A DNA stretch of 64,000 bases from Butyricicoccus intestinisimiae (GTDB lineage: Bacteria; Bacillota; Clostridia; Oscillospirales; Butyricicoccaceae), in contig NZ_JAHLQI010000005.1 of assembly GCF_018918345.1 (NCBI RefSeq), positions 62,001 to 126,000 of the forward strand, given 5' to 3'. The position numbers were made by a program, and so were the translations under genes. The stretch's first letter is position 1; every line of letters begins with the position of its first letter. Of the stretch, positions 41,409 through 50,656 are shown one piece after another. The notes beneath the pieces were generated by a model, which ran no database searches, had not been told where the DNA came from, and worked only from the letters and a program-made list of their open reading frames with translations.

Positions 41409-44192
41409 TTACGTCTCCGTCAAGGCTTGATACCGGCGCATCAGCTCCGCGACACAAGCGCTTTCGCTGGAATAAGCGGCATCACCTTTCTTGATGCCGT
41501 AAGCCGCTAAAACTGCTTGGTCATTTTTCTGGTGTGCCTTGCGAAGCTCCGGCGGCATGGTCAGTTCGTCATATAAGTCCGCTAAACTGCTGTCGGGATA
41601 TAAGGCTCTCGCGTCTAAAATGCCCTGCGCCGTCTGTTCAATCTTTGCCTTCTGCGCATCCGTTGCATCCGGCCAAGGGAAGTTGTTGTAGACAATATTG
41701 GCAGAATAGCGGTAGTCGCTTTTTAATCTTCCGCATACGGAGCGCATCCACGCCATATGAATGTTGGACTCAAGAACACCAAAATGATATAGAGTAGCTT
41801 CTGGAATAATAAAATTCAAGTCTGTAGATATTGTATTCTCGTCAAGAAATCCGGCTGGAATATACTTTCTTTTTTCAGAACTTACTTTAGGCATTAAAAT
41901 AAAGCTTTGAGGATTTTTAGTTTCTCTAAACAACGAAGGAGTTGATGCTAATTTTTGCCTATCTGCTGCACCAGATAGTCTGTCTTGTCTGCACAATTCA
42001 ATGCGTTCCATAACTTTTGGCATTTTTCGCAACTCAATGGGGGAAACGCCAACCAGCCATAAACACCAACGCTTTTTATTGTTAATAAATTCGGTAGATC
42101 CAACTAAACGCTTAATATATTTTTTGGCATTTGGTTCAGAAGAAATAAATTCTTCGTATTCATTATCTTCGATGATAAGATGCCCACCATCAGCAGGACG
42201 ATTTCCCGTAGTCATTTCGGGGATAACTGAAAGTGGTTTGTTAAGATTAGTGATGAATATATCCGGAGCATCAATTAAATAAGCATTGATATTATTTACG
42301 ATTTGCATTCGGTTTCCGGTAAACAGCATACGAGGTTTTTCGTTGACAGCACAGCTAAAGCCGACAATGACGCAATGCACATGGGCTTTCATATTCGCTT
42401 CGCTATCCCAGATAAATGTTCGATGCGCAAAATCAATATGGATACCAAAACGGTCGTATAGCGGTTTCCAAACACCTGCAACCTGTTCTCCTTGGGTAAT
42501 TGAGTTGGTAGATACAAATGCGGTGCGAATGGTTGTATTTTGCATGAGCTGAGCAGCTTTCCAGTACCAGCCAGAGACATAATCAATTTTTCCGGCAGTT
42601 TTATATGTCTTGCCCTTTTCGTCAATATAAATAGAAAGAATATCAGACTTTTGTTCTTTACTCTGTAAAGAGTAGCCCACAAACGGTGGGTTGCCCATGA
42701 TATAATTCAGGCGATTTTTCGGGACAACGGTTTCCCAATCCATGCGGAGGGCGTTTGCTTCCACAATATTGACATAGGACTTGAGCGGAAGGAAATCAAT
42801 GGTGTGGCTGATAATATCCTCAGTTTCCTTGAGCATCTGACTTTCCGCAATCCAGAGAGCCGTTTTAGCGACTGTCACAGCAAAGTCATTGATTTCAATG
42901 CCGTAAAATTGCTGAATCGAGACTTTAATCGGATTGTTGATGGTATCGCCCATGACCAACTGGTCGGACAGGAGACGCAATGCCTGATTTTCCAAACGGC
43001 GCAGGCACAGATAGGTTTCCGTCAAAAAATTTCCGCTTCCCGCGGCGGGATCGAGAAATGTCAGCTGAGACAGCTTGTCCCGATACGCTTCCAGTTTTTG
43101 TTTTCGCGTTTTATCTACTTGGATTTGCTGAATTTCGTTCAGCTCTGCGCGTAAATCATCGAGAAACAGCGGGTCAATGACCTTGTGAATGTTCTCAATT
43201 GAGGTATAATGCATACCGCCCTTTCGGCGGGTCTCCGGATTCAGTGTGCTTTCAAATACCGCACCGAAAATGGTCGGGCTAATGTCAGACCAATCAAAAT
43301 CCGCACTGGCTTTTTCGAGCAGTAATTCGCAAATTTCCTCTGTAAACTGCGGAATTTCAATGTCCTCTTTGGCGAATAATCCGCCGTTGACATAGGGGAA
43401 AGCGGCAAGCTCCGGCTCTAAATATGGGTCGCGTTCCTCTGGTTTGGTGTCCAGCACTTGAAATAATTCAATCAGTGCCTTCCGCATGTGCCGCGTGTCA
43501 AATTCTTGTAGGTAATTCAGAAACATGTTGCGGGAACCAAATATTTCTGCATCTTCCGCATATAAGCAGAATACCAGACGAACACACAGCACGTTCAGAC
43601 TTTTTAGACTTTCCTCATCCTCCGGATTGTTGTACTGACGGAGCAAGGCATTGTACAGCTTGCCGACAATTTCACCGGCGGCGATGGAGACTTCCATTTC
43701 CTTTTTGACCGCCTTACTGTTTTCGTTCACAATGCATGCCAGCCGATGATATTCTTTTTCTAGGTCGGACAAACGAATAACTTCCGGCTCTCCGTTTGGA
43801 TAATTGGTGTCGTATAAATTAAATTCCTGAAAATTACAGACAATAATCCAGCGTGGACGTTCTTCATATGGCAAATAGCCTGCATATCTCTGCGCCTGCT
43901 GGTATGGTGTGAGGGAAGAACCATCCGACTGCCGATAGGCATGCTTTAGCTTGATGTCCTTGCCTTTTTGCTCAATTAAAACTTTTGTCTGTGGAATATA
44001 TCCGTCAATAAAACTTTTGTGGCTCAATTGCACGGTTTTCTCAAATTGAATGAACTCAGTTGGACGTTCCACACCGAATACGTGCTGCAATAACGCAATC
44101 CAGAATACCTGTGTATCCTGCTTTTCGTCACCGCGTCCATTCCAGTCCTCAGCAAATTTGCGTGCGGCGGCACGCTGTTCCTGCGCTGTCAT
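41409..44192 (-). CDS. MmeI-like type IIL restriction-modification enzyme
   Basis: A single 927-residue protein with both activities. The N-terminal nuclease has D63-x10-E74-Q-K76 (DGYIPQTKVLIEQK), close to the D-x9-ExK of MmeI. A helical connector leads to the adenine methyltransferase with motif I FLDPAAGSGNF (about 379-390) and NPPF (501-504). A target-recognition domain (about 600-830) and a helical C-terminus follow. Such enzymes methylate one strand of the site and cut about 20 bases away. The recognition region is visibly AT-richer than neighbouring genes, a sign of transfer. ATG at 44192 with AGAAGGGA. The target sequence cannot be read. Confidence 0.9.
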   Translation of the reverse strand: MTAQEQRAAARKFAEDWNGRGDEKQDTQVFWIALLQHVFGVERPTEFIQFEKTVQLSHKSFIDGYIPQTKVLIEQKGKDIKLKHAYRQSDGSSLTPYQQAQRYAGYLPYEERPRWIIVCNFQEFNLYDTNYPNGEPEVIRLSDLEKEYHRLACIVNENSKAVKKEMEVSIAAGEIVGKLYNALLRQYNNPEDEESLKSLNVLCVRLVFCLYAEDAEIFGSRNMFLNYLQEFDTRHMRKALIELFQVLDTKPEERDPYLEPELAAFPYVNGGLFAKEDIEIPQFTEEICELLLEKASADFDWSDISPTIFGAVFESTLNPETRRKGGMHYTSIENIHKVIDPLFLDDLRAELNEIQQIQVDKTRKQKLEAYRDKLSQLTFLDPAAGSGNFLTETYLCLRRLENQALRLLSDQLVMGDTINNPIKVSIQQFYGIEINDFAVTVAKTALWIAESQMLKETEDIISHTIDFLPLKSYVNIVEANALRMDWETVVPKNRLNYIMGNPPFVGYSLQSKEQKSDILSIYIDEKGKTYKTAGKIDYVSGWYWKAAQLMQNTTIRTAFVSTNSITQGEQVAGVWKPLYDRFGIHIDFAHRTFIWDSEANMKAHVHCVIVGFSCAVNEKPRMLFTGNRMQIVNNINAYLIDAPDIFITNLNKPLSVIPEMTTGNRPADGGHLIIEDNEYEEFISSEPNAKKYIKRLVGSTEFINNKKRWCLWLVGVSPIELRKMPKVMERIELCRQDRLSGAADRQKLASTPSLFRETKNPQSFILMPKVSSEKRKYIPAGFLDENTISTDLNFIIPEATLYHFGVLESNIHMAWMRSVCGRLKSDYRYSANIVYNNFPWPDATDAQKAKIEQTAQGILDARALYPDSSLADLYDELTMPPELRKAHQKNDQAVLAAYGIKKGDAAYSSESACVAELMRRYQALTET

Positions 44193-44218
44193 GTCATCAT
44201 CCCTTCTATAAAGATACA

Positions 44219-44259
44219 TATATTGTACCGACTATTTTTCCTCTTGGCAAGGGCAAATC
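44219..44259. repeat. 41-bp perfect direct repeat, copy 2 (upstream of the RM gene)
   Basis: Same 41 bases as 41326-41366. The distance from start to start is 2893 bp, spanning exactly one gene. Confidence 0.95.
44222..44250 (-). promoter_or_regulatory. Promoter of the RM gene, inside repeat copy 2
   Basis: Minus strand: TTGCCA, 17-bp spacer, TACAAT, 30 bp before the RM start codon; the same promoter as that of tex. Confidence 0.65.
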
Positions 44260-44372
44260 ATTCGGCTTTATCCGAGAACGGTGAAGGGAAAAATATGGGG
44301 AATGAATGTTCTTTCTCTTATCCATAAAATGTGCTATACTAAATATATATCAACACAGAAGGATGTGAGCAC

Positions 44373-45206
44373 ATGAATCCTGTTTATCAGAAACTGACAA
44401 CATGTTATAAAAGCCTGCGGGCGCTGACGGATTTTCAGCCGAAATTTGCGTTGGTGCTGGGCACGGGTCTGGGCGCGTTCGCTGACCGCATTCGCATCGT
44501 GCAGACTGTGAGCTATCACGCCATCGAAGGCTTCCCGACCTCGACGGTGGAGGGACACAAGGGACAGTACGTCTTTGGCTATGTCGGTGCCGTTCCGGTG
44601 GTCATTATGCAGGGACGTGTGCACTATTATGAGGGCTATGAAATCGCAGACGTTGTGCTGCCGATTCGCCTGATGAAGCTGATGGGCGCAGAAATTCTCA
44701 TGGTTACCAACGCTTCCGGCGGCGTCAATGCGTCGTTCCATGCGGGCGATTTTATGCTGATTCGTGACCAAATCTCGTCGTTTATTCCATCTCCGCTGCG
44801 CGGCGCGAATATGGACGAGCTGGGCGTTCGTTTTCCGGACATGACCGAAGCGTATGACAAGACGCTATGCGGCATCATTCGCAATACAGCCAGAAAAGAG
44901 GATATTCCACTGCAAGAGGGCGTGTATGTTCAGCTGCCGGGGCCGCAGTTTGAATCTCCTGCGGAAATTCGCATGGTTCGCACGCTGGGCGGCGATGCCG
45001 TCGGCATGAGTACCGCTTGTGAAGTCATTGCGGCGCGGCATATGGGTATGCGCGTGTGCGGCATTTCCTGCGTGTCCAATATGGCAGCGGGTATGACCGG
45101 CGGGCCGCTGCTGCATGAAGAAGTGCAGCAGAATGCAGATCTCGTGGCGCCGCGGTTTGAAAAGCTGGTCTATCAGTCGATTGTGGCAATTGCCAAGAGT
45201 ATATAA
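44373..45206 (+). CDS. Purine-nucleoside phosphorylase
   Basis: Trimeric-type PNP of 277 residues that cleaves inosine, guanosine or related nucleosides with phosphate. Conserved blocks: LVLGTGLGAFAD, the phosphate-binding GRVHYYEGY, TNASGGVNASFHAGDFMLI, the base-binding LPGPQFESPAEIRM, and GMSTACEVIAARHMGM. ATG start; a -10-like TATACT sits upstream. Alone between the RM gene and a small unknown gene, it functions in purine salvage. Confidence 0.95.
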   Translation: MNPVYQKLTTCYKSLRALTDFQPKFALVLGTGLGAFADRIRIVQTVSYHAIEGFPTSTVEGHKGQYVFGYVGAVPVVIMQGRVHYYEGYEIADVVLPIRLMKLMGAEILMVTNASGGVNASFHAGDFMLIRDQISSFIPSPLRGANMDELGVRFPDMTEAYDKTLCGIIRNTARKEDIPLQEGVYVQLPGPQFESPAEIRMVRTLGGDAVGMSTACEVIAARHMGMRVCGISCVSNMAAGMTGGPLLHEEVQQNADLVAPRFEKLVYQSIVAIAKSI

Positions 45207-45247
45207 AAAAGAAGGCGCATCTGTCAGGGGAAAGACAGATGCGCCTT
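45206..45247. terminator. Terminator between converging PNP and unknown gene
   Basis: AAGGCGCATCTGTC pairs perfectly with its inverse (45212-45225 and 45234-45247). The T run is strong on the minus strand, so it serves mainly the 115-residue gene; for the PNP gene the stem is followed by only three T. Confidence 0.8.
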
Positions 45248-45314
45248 TGCGCAGGAGGGGGGAAAACCTGCGCAAGAAAGGAGGGCATAGAACAAAAAAT
45301 GTTCTGAAACAGGC

Positions 45315-45662
45315 TTATTTCTGTGGATTTGCACGCTTGAGCTTAGAGAGAACGATGGCAGCCGTGCGGAGTTCTGCTCCGACGGTTTCTGCCTGTGCCG
45401 GCGGAATGTTTTCCGTCAGCTGTTCACGGTATTTTCTCGTGAGAGAGTCCAGAGCAAAGACCATGTGCGTGATTTCATCTCGATAAAAGCTGTCATAGAT
45501 GTGAGATGCGACTTTTTGCTTCGCAGAAGCAATGGTCGTTTGTTTGGCAAGATCTTGCTTGGAACAAGTCCGGCGATCTCTCAAATCATTTTCCATATCA
45601 GAAAGGCATTTGAGGAGCAGATCAGATTCAGCCGGAGAAAGGGGAGTCTTAAGCTGTAACAT
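45315..45662 (-). CDS. Hypothetical helical protein, 115 aa
   Basis: Unrecognised. It is predicted mostly helical, with hydrophobic heptads and many charged residues (SPAESDLLLKCLSDMENDLR, DEITHMVFALDSLTRKYREQ), no membrane segment, and a short basic tail (KLKRANPQK). ATG at 45662 with AGGTG nearby; a GTG at 45671 is also possible. Single gene convergent with PNP. Codon use is like its neighbours. Confidence 0.6.
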   Translation of the reverse strand: MLQLKTPLSPAESDLLLKCLSDMENDLRDRRTCSKQDLAKQTTIASAKQKVASHIYDSFYRDEITHMVFALDSLTRKYREQLTENIPPAQAETVGAELRTAAIVLSKLKRANPQK

Positions 45663-45949
45663 GGAAAGCACCTCATTTCAGACCGAATAAACAGTACATG
45701 CGGAAACATAAAAATCTTATAAATCTGCTCGTCAAAAGACGCACAGAATAAATGGAATCGTATGCGTAGTGAAAGGACAGATGTATAAGATTTCAAAGAT
45801 TTCTTTTGTTACATTTAGTATAGCACAATCTTAGCGCAAATTCAACAATGTAACATTTGAACAAAAGTACAAAGTTTATTTTGCACATTTGTGCATAGTG
45901 ACAAGAAAAGACATCGAAAATTCGAGTGGATGAAGAAAAGAGGATGGAT

Positions 45950-46537
45950 ATGAAGGAAAAAAAGACCGTTTTTCTCGGAGACAGCATCACGCGGGGATAC
46001 GGCGTTTCCAGCGGAGAAGGCTGGGTGGAACTGCTGCACCGCGGAAAGAATATCAATCACGGCATTGACGGCGACACGACGGCGGGCATGCTGCGCCGGT
46101 TTTCCGCCCATGTCGTGCGGGAGCAGCCGGAGCGTGTGGTCATCATGGGCGGTGTCAATGATCTGAGCGAGGGTGAGCGGCTGGGCGCGGTCATAGACCG
46201 TTTGCAGACCATGTATGACCGCGCGGCGATGCGCGGCATTGCCGTGGTTCCGGCAATCTGTGTGATGCCGGACTATGATATGCTGCTGGAAAACGATTGG
46301 GCGCCGTACTATCCGGGCATCCGGACGCTGCCGCAGAATTTGGAGCAGCTGGCGGATTGGATTCGCGGTTATGCGAAGGAAAATGGATGGCTGTGCTTAG
46401 ATTTTGCCCGTGAATTTCCAAAATATACAGCGGATGGATACCAGCGTTATTTCTCCGACGGCATTCATCCCAACGAACGCGGTCATGCGATTATGGCGCG
46501 CATCGCAAGACCGCTCTTATATCCTCAGGCAAACTGA
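45950..46537 (+). CDS. SGNH/GDSL-family hydrolase
   Basis: 195 residues with the SGNH hydrolase motifs: block I FLGDSITRGYG with nucleophile S12, GGVNDLSEG as block III, and block V DGIHPNERGH with the Asp/His pair. No signal peptide, so probably a cytosolic esterase or lipase-like enzyme acting on acyl or acetyl esters. The start at 45950 is preceded by AAGAGG; a GTG at 45926 adds eight residues without a site. The preceding 290 bp are AT-rich and hold no clear gene. Confidence 0.87.
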   Translation: MKEKKTVFLGDSITRGYGVSSGEGWVELLHRGKNINHGIDGDTTAGMLRRFSAHVVREQPERVVIMGGVNDLSEGERLGAVIDRLQTMYDRAAMRGIAVVPAICVMPDYDMLLENDWAPYYPGIRTLPQNLEQLADWIRGYAKENGWLCLDFAREFPKYTADGYQRYFSDGIHPNERGHAIMARIARPLLYPQAN

Positions 46538-46648
46538 TGGGAACTTTACCGGACATGTCAAAAACTTTACATTGTATGGGGAGAAAAATTTACGCAGGCT
46601 TGGTATGATACAGACAGAGAAAAAGAGAGCACAAAGGAGGAACCGAGC

Positions 46649-46864
46649 ATGCGCAACCCGATAGAAACCTATGTTTCGTACGACGAGGACGGAAGCATGA
46701 AACTGTCCATTCCGACAACGTTGTTTGGCGGCTATGACAGAGCACAGACCTGCGAGATGATTGAAAAAGTATCCGATTACTATAAGCAGCGCATTATGAA
46801 GCTGATGGATGATCTGGCAGAACAGCAGGCGGAAAATGACCGTCTGCGTGCAAAAGCAGGCTGA
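46649..46864 (+). CDS. Small hypothetical protein, 71 aa
   Basis: ATG with AAAGGAGG upstream, the strongest ribosome site in the neighbourhood, and an extended -10 (TTGGTATGAT) before it support a real gene. After a beta-like start (TYVSYDEDGSMKLSIP) the second half is a charged helix likely to form a coiled coil (RIMKLMDDLAEQQAENDRLR). No family recognised. It lies between the SGNH hydrolase and the AI-2E family gene, both on the same strand. Confidence 0.65.
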   Translation: MRNPIETYVSYDEDGSMKLSIPTTLFGGYDRAQTCEMIEKVSDYYKQRIMKLMDDLAEQQAENDRLRAKAG

Positions 46865-46974
46865 ATTTGCTAGATATGTGTTAAAATTTTTCATAGAATT
46901 GTAAACAAAGTCCCCATTGCGGGACTTTTGTTTTTTTCACGGGTATACTATATACAGAAAGGACGGTGAATCCG

Positions 46975-48075
46975 TTGGACAAAAAACATCGGGGATCTAT
47001 TTGGTGGATAACAATACTTATTGCGGGGCTGTTGCTGCTCTTATGCAGCGGAATGATTCTGCGGGGTATTTCCAGTATTGCACAGCTGTTCCGCACCTTT
47101 TTACTGGGTATCATGATTGCGTTCGTGCTCAATCAGCCGAGCAAACTGATACAAAATGCCTTGACAAAAAAGGCAAACTGGCGCGAGAAGTCCGCCAAAG
47201 CGGTCGGCATTCTGGGTGCTTATCTGTTTATTTTTGCGCTGCTTGCGGCGGTGGTCGGCATTGTCATTCCGCAGATGATTGACAGTGTGCGCACCTTTGC
47301 CTTGAATATGGATGCGTATTTGAACAATTTGCAGCAGGAACTGGACCGCATCACCATACCGCTCGGCGTGCAGCGCATTGACTTGAGCAATTTGATTGAC
47401 TTGGCACATGCAGGACTTGGAAAAATGGATGCGGCGGTGGTTCCGCATATTTTATCCGTCACAGGAACCATGCTGCAGGCGTTGGGAACACTCGCCATCA
47501 GCATCGCTTTTTCTGTCTATTTGCTGGCGGGCAAAGAACGGATTTTATCACAGGGAAACCGCGTGCTGCGCGCATATCTGCCGAAACAGACCTACGAACA
47601 GACGCACAGCGTTGTGCGTGTCATTGTGGACTGCTTCCGCAATTATCTGATTGGGCAGACAACCGAAGCGATTATTTTGGGCAGCTTGTGTTTTGTCGGC
47701 ATGCTGATACTCGGATTGGAATACGCCGGCGCTGTCAGTGTTACGGTCGGCGTCACGGCGATGATTCCTATTTTGGGCGCGTATATCGGCGGCGTGGTTG
47801 CCGTGATTTTGCTGTTTATGATTGCACCGTGGAAGGCGCTTGTTTTTCTGATCTTCTTTGTAATCTTGCAGCAGGTGGAAAACAATGTTATTTATCCGCG
47901 CGTGGTCGGCGGAAGATTGGGACTGCCGGGCATTTGGGTGTTGCTGGCGATTACCGTCGGCGGACAAATCGGCGGTGTGGTCGGCATGTTGCTCGGTGTG
48001 CCCATTACAACCGTTTTGTACACCCTGCTCCGAAACAGCGTGCGCAGCAGAGAAAGCAAAAAAAGTTCCCCTTGA
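46975..48075 (+). CDS. AI-2E family transporter (PerM-like permease)
   Basis: 366 residues with about eight helices in the AI-2E/UPF0118 arrangement. Typical segments are AFVLNQPSKLIQ, the long central helical part with VIVDCFRNYLIGQTTEAIIL, and the C-terminal GAYIGGVVAVILLF and ENNVIYPRVVGGRLGLPGIW. The family exports or imports small molecules or ions (proven for only a few members, including Na+(Li+)/H+ antiporters); the name does not prove autoinducer transport. The start is probably the TTG at 46975; an in-frame GTG at 46966 is too near the AAAGGA. Confidence 0.88.
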   Translation: MDKKHRGSIWWITILIAGLLLLLCSGMILRGISSIAQLFRTFLLGIMIAFVLNQPSKLIQNALTKKANWREKSAKAVGILGAYLFIFALLAAVVGIVIPQMIDSVRTFALNMDAYLNNLQQELDRITIPLGVQRIDLSNLIDLAHAGLGKMDAAVVPHILSVTGTMLQALGTLAISIAFSVYLLAGKERILSQGNRVLRAYLPKQTYEQTHSVVRVIVDCFRNYLIGQTTEAIILGSLCFVGMLILGLEYAGAVSVTVGVTAMIPILGAYIGGVVAVILLFMIAPWKALVFLIFFVILQQVENNVIYPRVVGGRLGLPGIWVLLAITVGGQIGGVVGMLLGVPITTVLYTLLRNSVRSRESKKSSP

Positions 48076-48088
48076 GGGAACTTTTTTT
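48058..48088. terminator. Bidirectional terminator overlapping the AI-2E gene stop
   Basis: AAAAAAAGTTCCC pairs with GGGAACTTTTTTT around a five-base loop that contains the stop codon. It also serves the convergent rpiR-type gene. Confidence 0.88.
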
Positions 48089-48092
48089 GCGC

Positions 48093-48929
48093 TCAATCCA
48101 TTCGAAACGGTTCTAATACTTCGTTCATGCGATGAATGTTCTGTACGACACGGTCTTTCTGCCGAATGGCGATGCTGACATATAAACTGTCGATGAGGGA
48201 GAACTGTGCCACGCGCGGAGAGACAAACAGCTGTTCCGGCGAGTACAGCTCCAGACAAATATCCGAAGACCTCTTGAGCGGTGTATGGGGATATCCTGTG
48301 ATGCCGATGGTTTTGGCGCCGTATTCTCTGGCAGTGGCGAGGGCGGAGACAATCTCATGGGTCTTGCCGGTGTGCGAAATACCAATCATGACCGTGGACG
48401 CATCGCATTGCCCCGCGCGGATCTGCATCAAATGGGAATCGGTCAGCGATTCTGCGCGCATGCCGATGCGCATGAGCCGGATGTAAAAATCCTCGGCAAT
48501 GGTGCCGGACGCGCCGACGCCGGCAATGAGAATGCAGGAAGCCTGACTGAGAATCGATGCGGCGCGGTCAATTTTATCAAAGTCGAGCAGACTCAGCGCG
48601 CGCTCCAGCGTGTCAATGTTGCGCGAAAAGACATTTTTTGTGATGGATTCCACCGTGTCGTTTTCCGAGAGATCTTCGAAAATCGTGTGAACAGCTTTGG
48701 ATGCATACTTGGCAAGCAGCAGCTTCATCTCTGTAAAGCCGGAGCATCCAACCAGCTTGGAAAATCGAACAATACTCGATTCCGCGATGTCTAATTCCCG
48801 TGCCGCCTGCTGGACGCTGATTTCTGTAACGTGTGTCGGATCGTCCAGAATAAAGTCTGCAATTTTCTTGCTGACCTTAGAAAAGGATGAATATTGTGAT
48901 TTTATTGCTGCATAAGGGTTCTTTTTCAT
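48093..48929 (-). CDS. RpiR/MurR family transcriptional regulator with SIS domain
   Basis: 278 residues: an N-terminal RpiR helix-turn-helix (VSKKIADFILDDPTHVTEIS, QQAARELDIAESSIVRFSK) and a C-terminal SIS sugar-phosphate-binding domain (ILIAGVGASGTIAEDFYIRL, SHTGKTHEIVSALATA). Such proteins sense phosphosugars and usually control adjacent transport genes. It is divergent from a GPH-type sugar symporter gene (49147), its most probable target. ATG with GGAGG; a frame extending to 49028 passes the promoter and is not used. Confidence 0.92.
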   Translation of the reverse strand: MKKNPYAAIKSQYSSFSKVSKKIADFILDDPTHVTEISVQQAARELDIAESSIVRFSKLVGCSGFTEMKLLLAKYASKAVHTIFEDLSENDTVESITKNVFSRNIDTLERALSLLDFDKIDRAASILSQASCILIAGVGASGTIAEDFYIRLMRIGMRAESLTDSHLMQIRAGQCDASTVMIGISHTGKTHEIVSALATAREYGAKTIGITGYPHTPLKRSSDICLELYSPEQLFVSPRVAQFSLIDSLYVSIAIRQKDRVVQNIHRMNEVLEPFRMD

Positions 48930-49037
48930 GAGAAACCTCCTTATTTTTTCATCGTTGATAGGGATATTATACCACATGTTTTGTGATTTGTGTAGAATGC
49001 ACAAAAATGAACAATATTCTTTTTGCAACTTGAATTA

Positions 49038-49066
49038 TTGAATTTTATTCGATAAGGTGCTATACT
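49038..49066 (+). promoter_or_regulatory. Promoter of the GPH symporter-phosphatase operon
   Basis: TTGAAT, 17-bp spacer, TATACT, 80 bp before the symporter start and divergent from the rpiR-type gene. Confidence 0.65.
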
Positions 49067-49146
49067 AAATGCAGTCAAAGAGAGAAGCCATTACAGAGAA
49101 CCTGTAATTGTCCGGACGGCAATCTCACAGAAAGGATTGAGAAAAA

Positions 49147-50541
49147 ATGGGCAACTCGAAAAATCCGACGTTTGCCGGCGATAAGGAATTTGAAAAAATT
49201 CATCTGAAAGAAAAATTTTCTTATGGCCTCGGCGATGTCGCGTGTAACGTTGTTTATGCACTGACAACATCTTTGCTGATTTACTTCTATACTAATGTAG
49301 TCGGTATTTCAGCAGCTATGATTGGTACCATCATGTTGGTATCCCGATTTTTTGACGGTTTTTCCGACGTTCTGATTGGACATCTGGTAGACCGCACCCA
49401 CTCCAAACACGGTAAATCCAGAGCTTGGATTTTATGGATGATGATTCCATACGGCATCGCGGCGATTTTGCTGTTTACGGTTCCGCCGGCTACGCCGATC
49501 GTCAAGGGCATCTATGTATTCATTACCTATAACTTCTGCACAACCGTTGTATACACCGCATTGAATCTGCCGTATGCAACACTGGCAACGCTGATGACGC
49601 GTGATACCGATCAGCGTGCCGTTGTCAATCTGTTCCGTACCGGCATGTCCGCCGTCGGCAATATGATTATCACGGCCATTACCTTCCCGCTGGTTACCAT
49701 GCTGGGCGATACGCAGCAGGCTTGGATTGAACTCTCCATTATCTATGCCATCGTTTCGATTGTCATGCTGATCATTTGCTTCAAGAACTGCCATGAGCGT
49801 GTCGTAGAAGAGACCAAGACCAAGGACGGCAAGAACGTGCCGCTGCTTATGGGCATCAAGCTTTGCCTGACCAATAAGTACTTTATTATGTTCTTCCTGC
49901 TGGCAGTATTCCTCTCCTTCTATGAAGCTGTCACAGGCACGTGCAACGCATACTATGCACAGTATATTCTGGGCAACCGTGACTTGCTCGGCGCTCTCGC
50001 TTCGTTTGAATCCATCCCGCAGGTTATCACCGTATTGGTTCTTTCCCCGTTTATCGCCAAGTTTGGCAAGCGCAATGTTGCGCTGATTGGCGCGGTTGTC
50101 GCTGTGATCGGCACCGTATCGCTGTTCTTGAATCCGAGTGCTTTGAATCTGGCATTGTTTGCCTGCGTCATGCGCGGCATCGGCAAGGGCTGCTTCCGCG
50201 GCGTAAAATATTCCATGCTGGCTGACGTTATCGAGTATGGCGCTTGGAAGTGCGGCATCCGTGTACAGGGTCTGATGGTATCCGCAACCACCGCCGGTCA
50301 GAAGTTTGGCTCTGGCATGACCAGTGCAATTTTCGGTGCTTTGATGTCTCTGGTAGGCTTTGCAGGCACTGCGACCATCAATGCAGCACAGTCGCAGATG
50401 CTGATTGGTATTTATATCATCGGCAACATCATTGCTTGGGGCGGCATTGGCATTCTGCTCATCTTCTACAAGCTGGATAAGATTTATCCGCGCATCATTA
50501 CAGAGATGAAGCAGCGCGAAGCAGCAGGCTCGGAAGCATAA
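49147..50541 (+). CDS. GPH family sugar:cation symporter (MelB/XylP-like)
   Basis: 464 residues with twelve helices of the glycoside-pentoside-hexuronide:cation symporter group. The signature N-terminus FSYGLGDVACNVVYALTTSL and VSRFFDGFSDVLIGHLVDRT with the cation-site Asp residues are intact, as is KSRAWILWMMIPYG. A divergent RpiR phosphosugar sensor and a downstream phosphatase-fold enzyme suggest uptake of a glycoside or sugar. Codon use is C-ending and strong, like an expressed gene. Substrate unresolved. Confidence 0.92.
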   Translation: MGNSKNPTFAGDKEFEKIHLKEKFSYGLGDVACNVVYALTTSLLIYFYTNVVGISAAMIGTIMLVSRFFDGFSDVLIGHLVDRTHSKHGKSRAWILWMMIPYGIAAILLFTVPPATPIVKGIYVFITYNFCTTVVYTALNLPYATLATLMTRDTDQRAVVNLFRTGMSAVGNMIITAITFPLVTMLGDTQQAWIELSIIYAIVSIVMLIICFKNCHERVVEETKTKDGKNVPLLMGIKLCLTNKYFIMFFLLAVFLSFYEAVTGTCNAYYAQYILGNRDLLGALASFESIPQVITVLVLSPFIAKFGKRNVALIGAVVAVIGTVSLFLNPSALNLALFACVMRGIGKGCFRGVKYSMLADVIEYGAWKCGIRVQGLMVSATTAGQKFGSGMTSAIFGALMSLVGFAGTATINAAQSQMLIGIYIIGNIIAWGGIGILLIFYKLDKIYPRIITEMKQREAAGSEA

Positions 50542-50568
50542 CTAGTATCAGAAATTTCCTTCTTTTTC

Positions 50569-50604
50569 TCAGCCGGTGGAATGCGCAAACATTCTGCCGG
50601 CTGA
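50569..50604 (+). other. Intercistronic hairpin
   Basis: TCAGCCGG...GAATG and CATTC...CCGGCTGA pair around CGCAAA with a two-base internal mismatch. No T run follows, so it is more likely an RNA-stability or processing element between the symporter and phosphatase-fold genes than a terminator. Confidence 0.5.
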
Positions 50605-50656
50605 CTCTCTCCATAGAGAATATTTTAAATTGTAACAGCAGAAAGGTGTGTTGACT

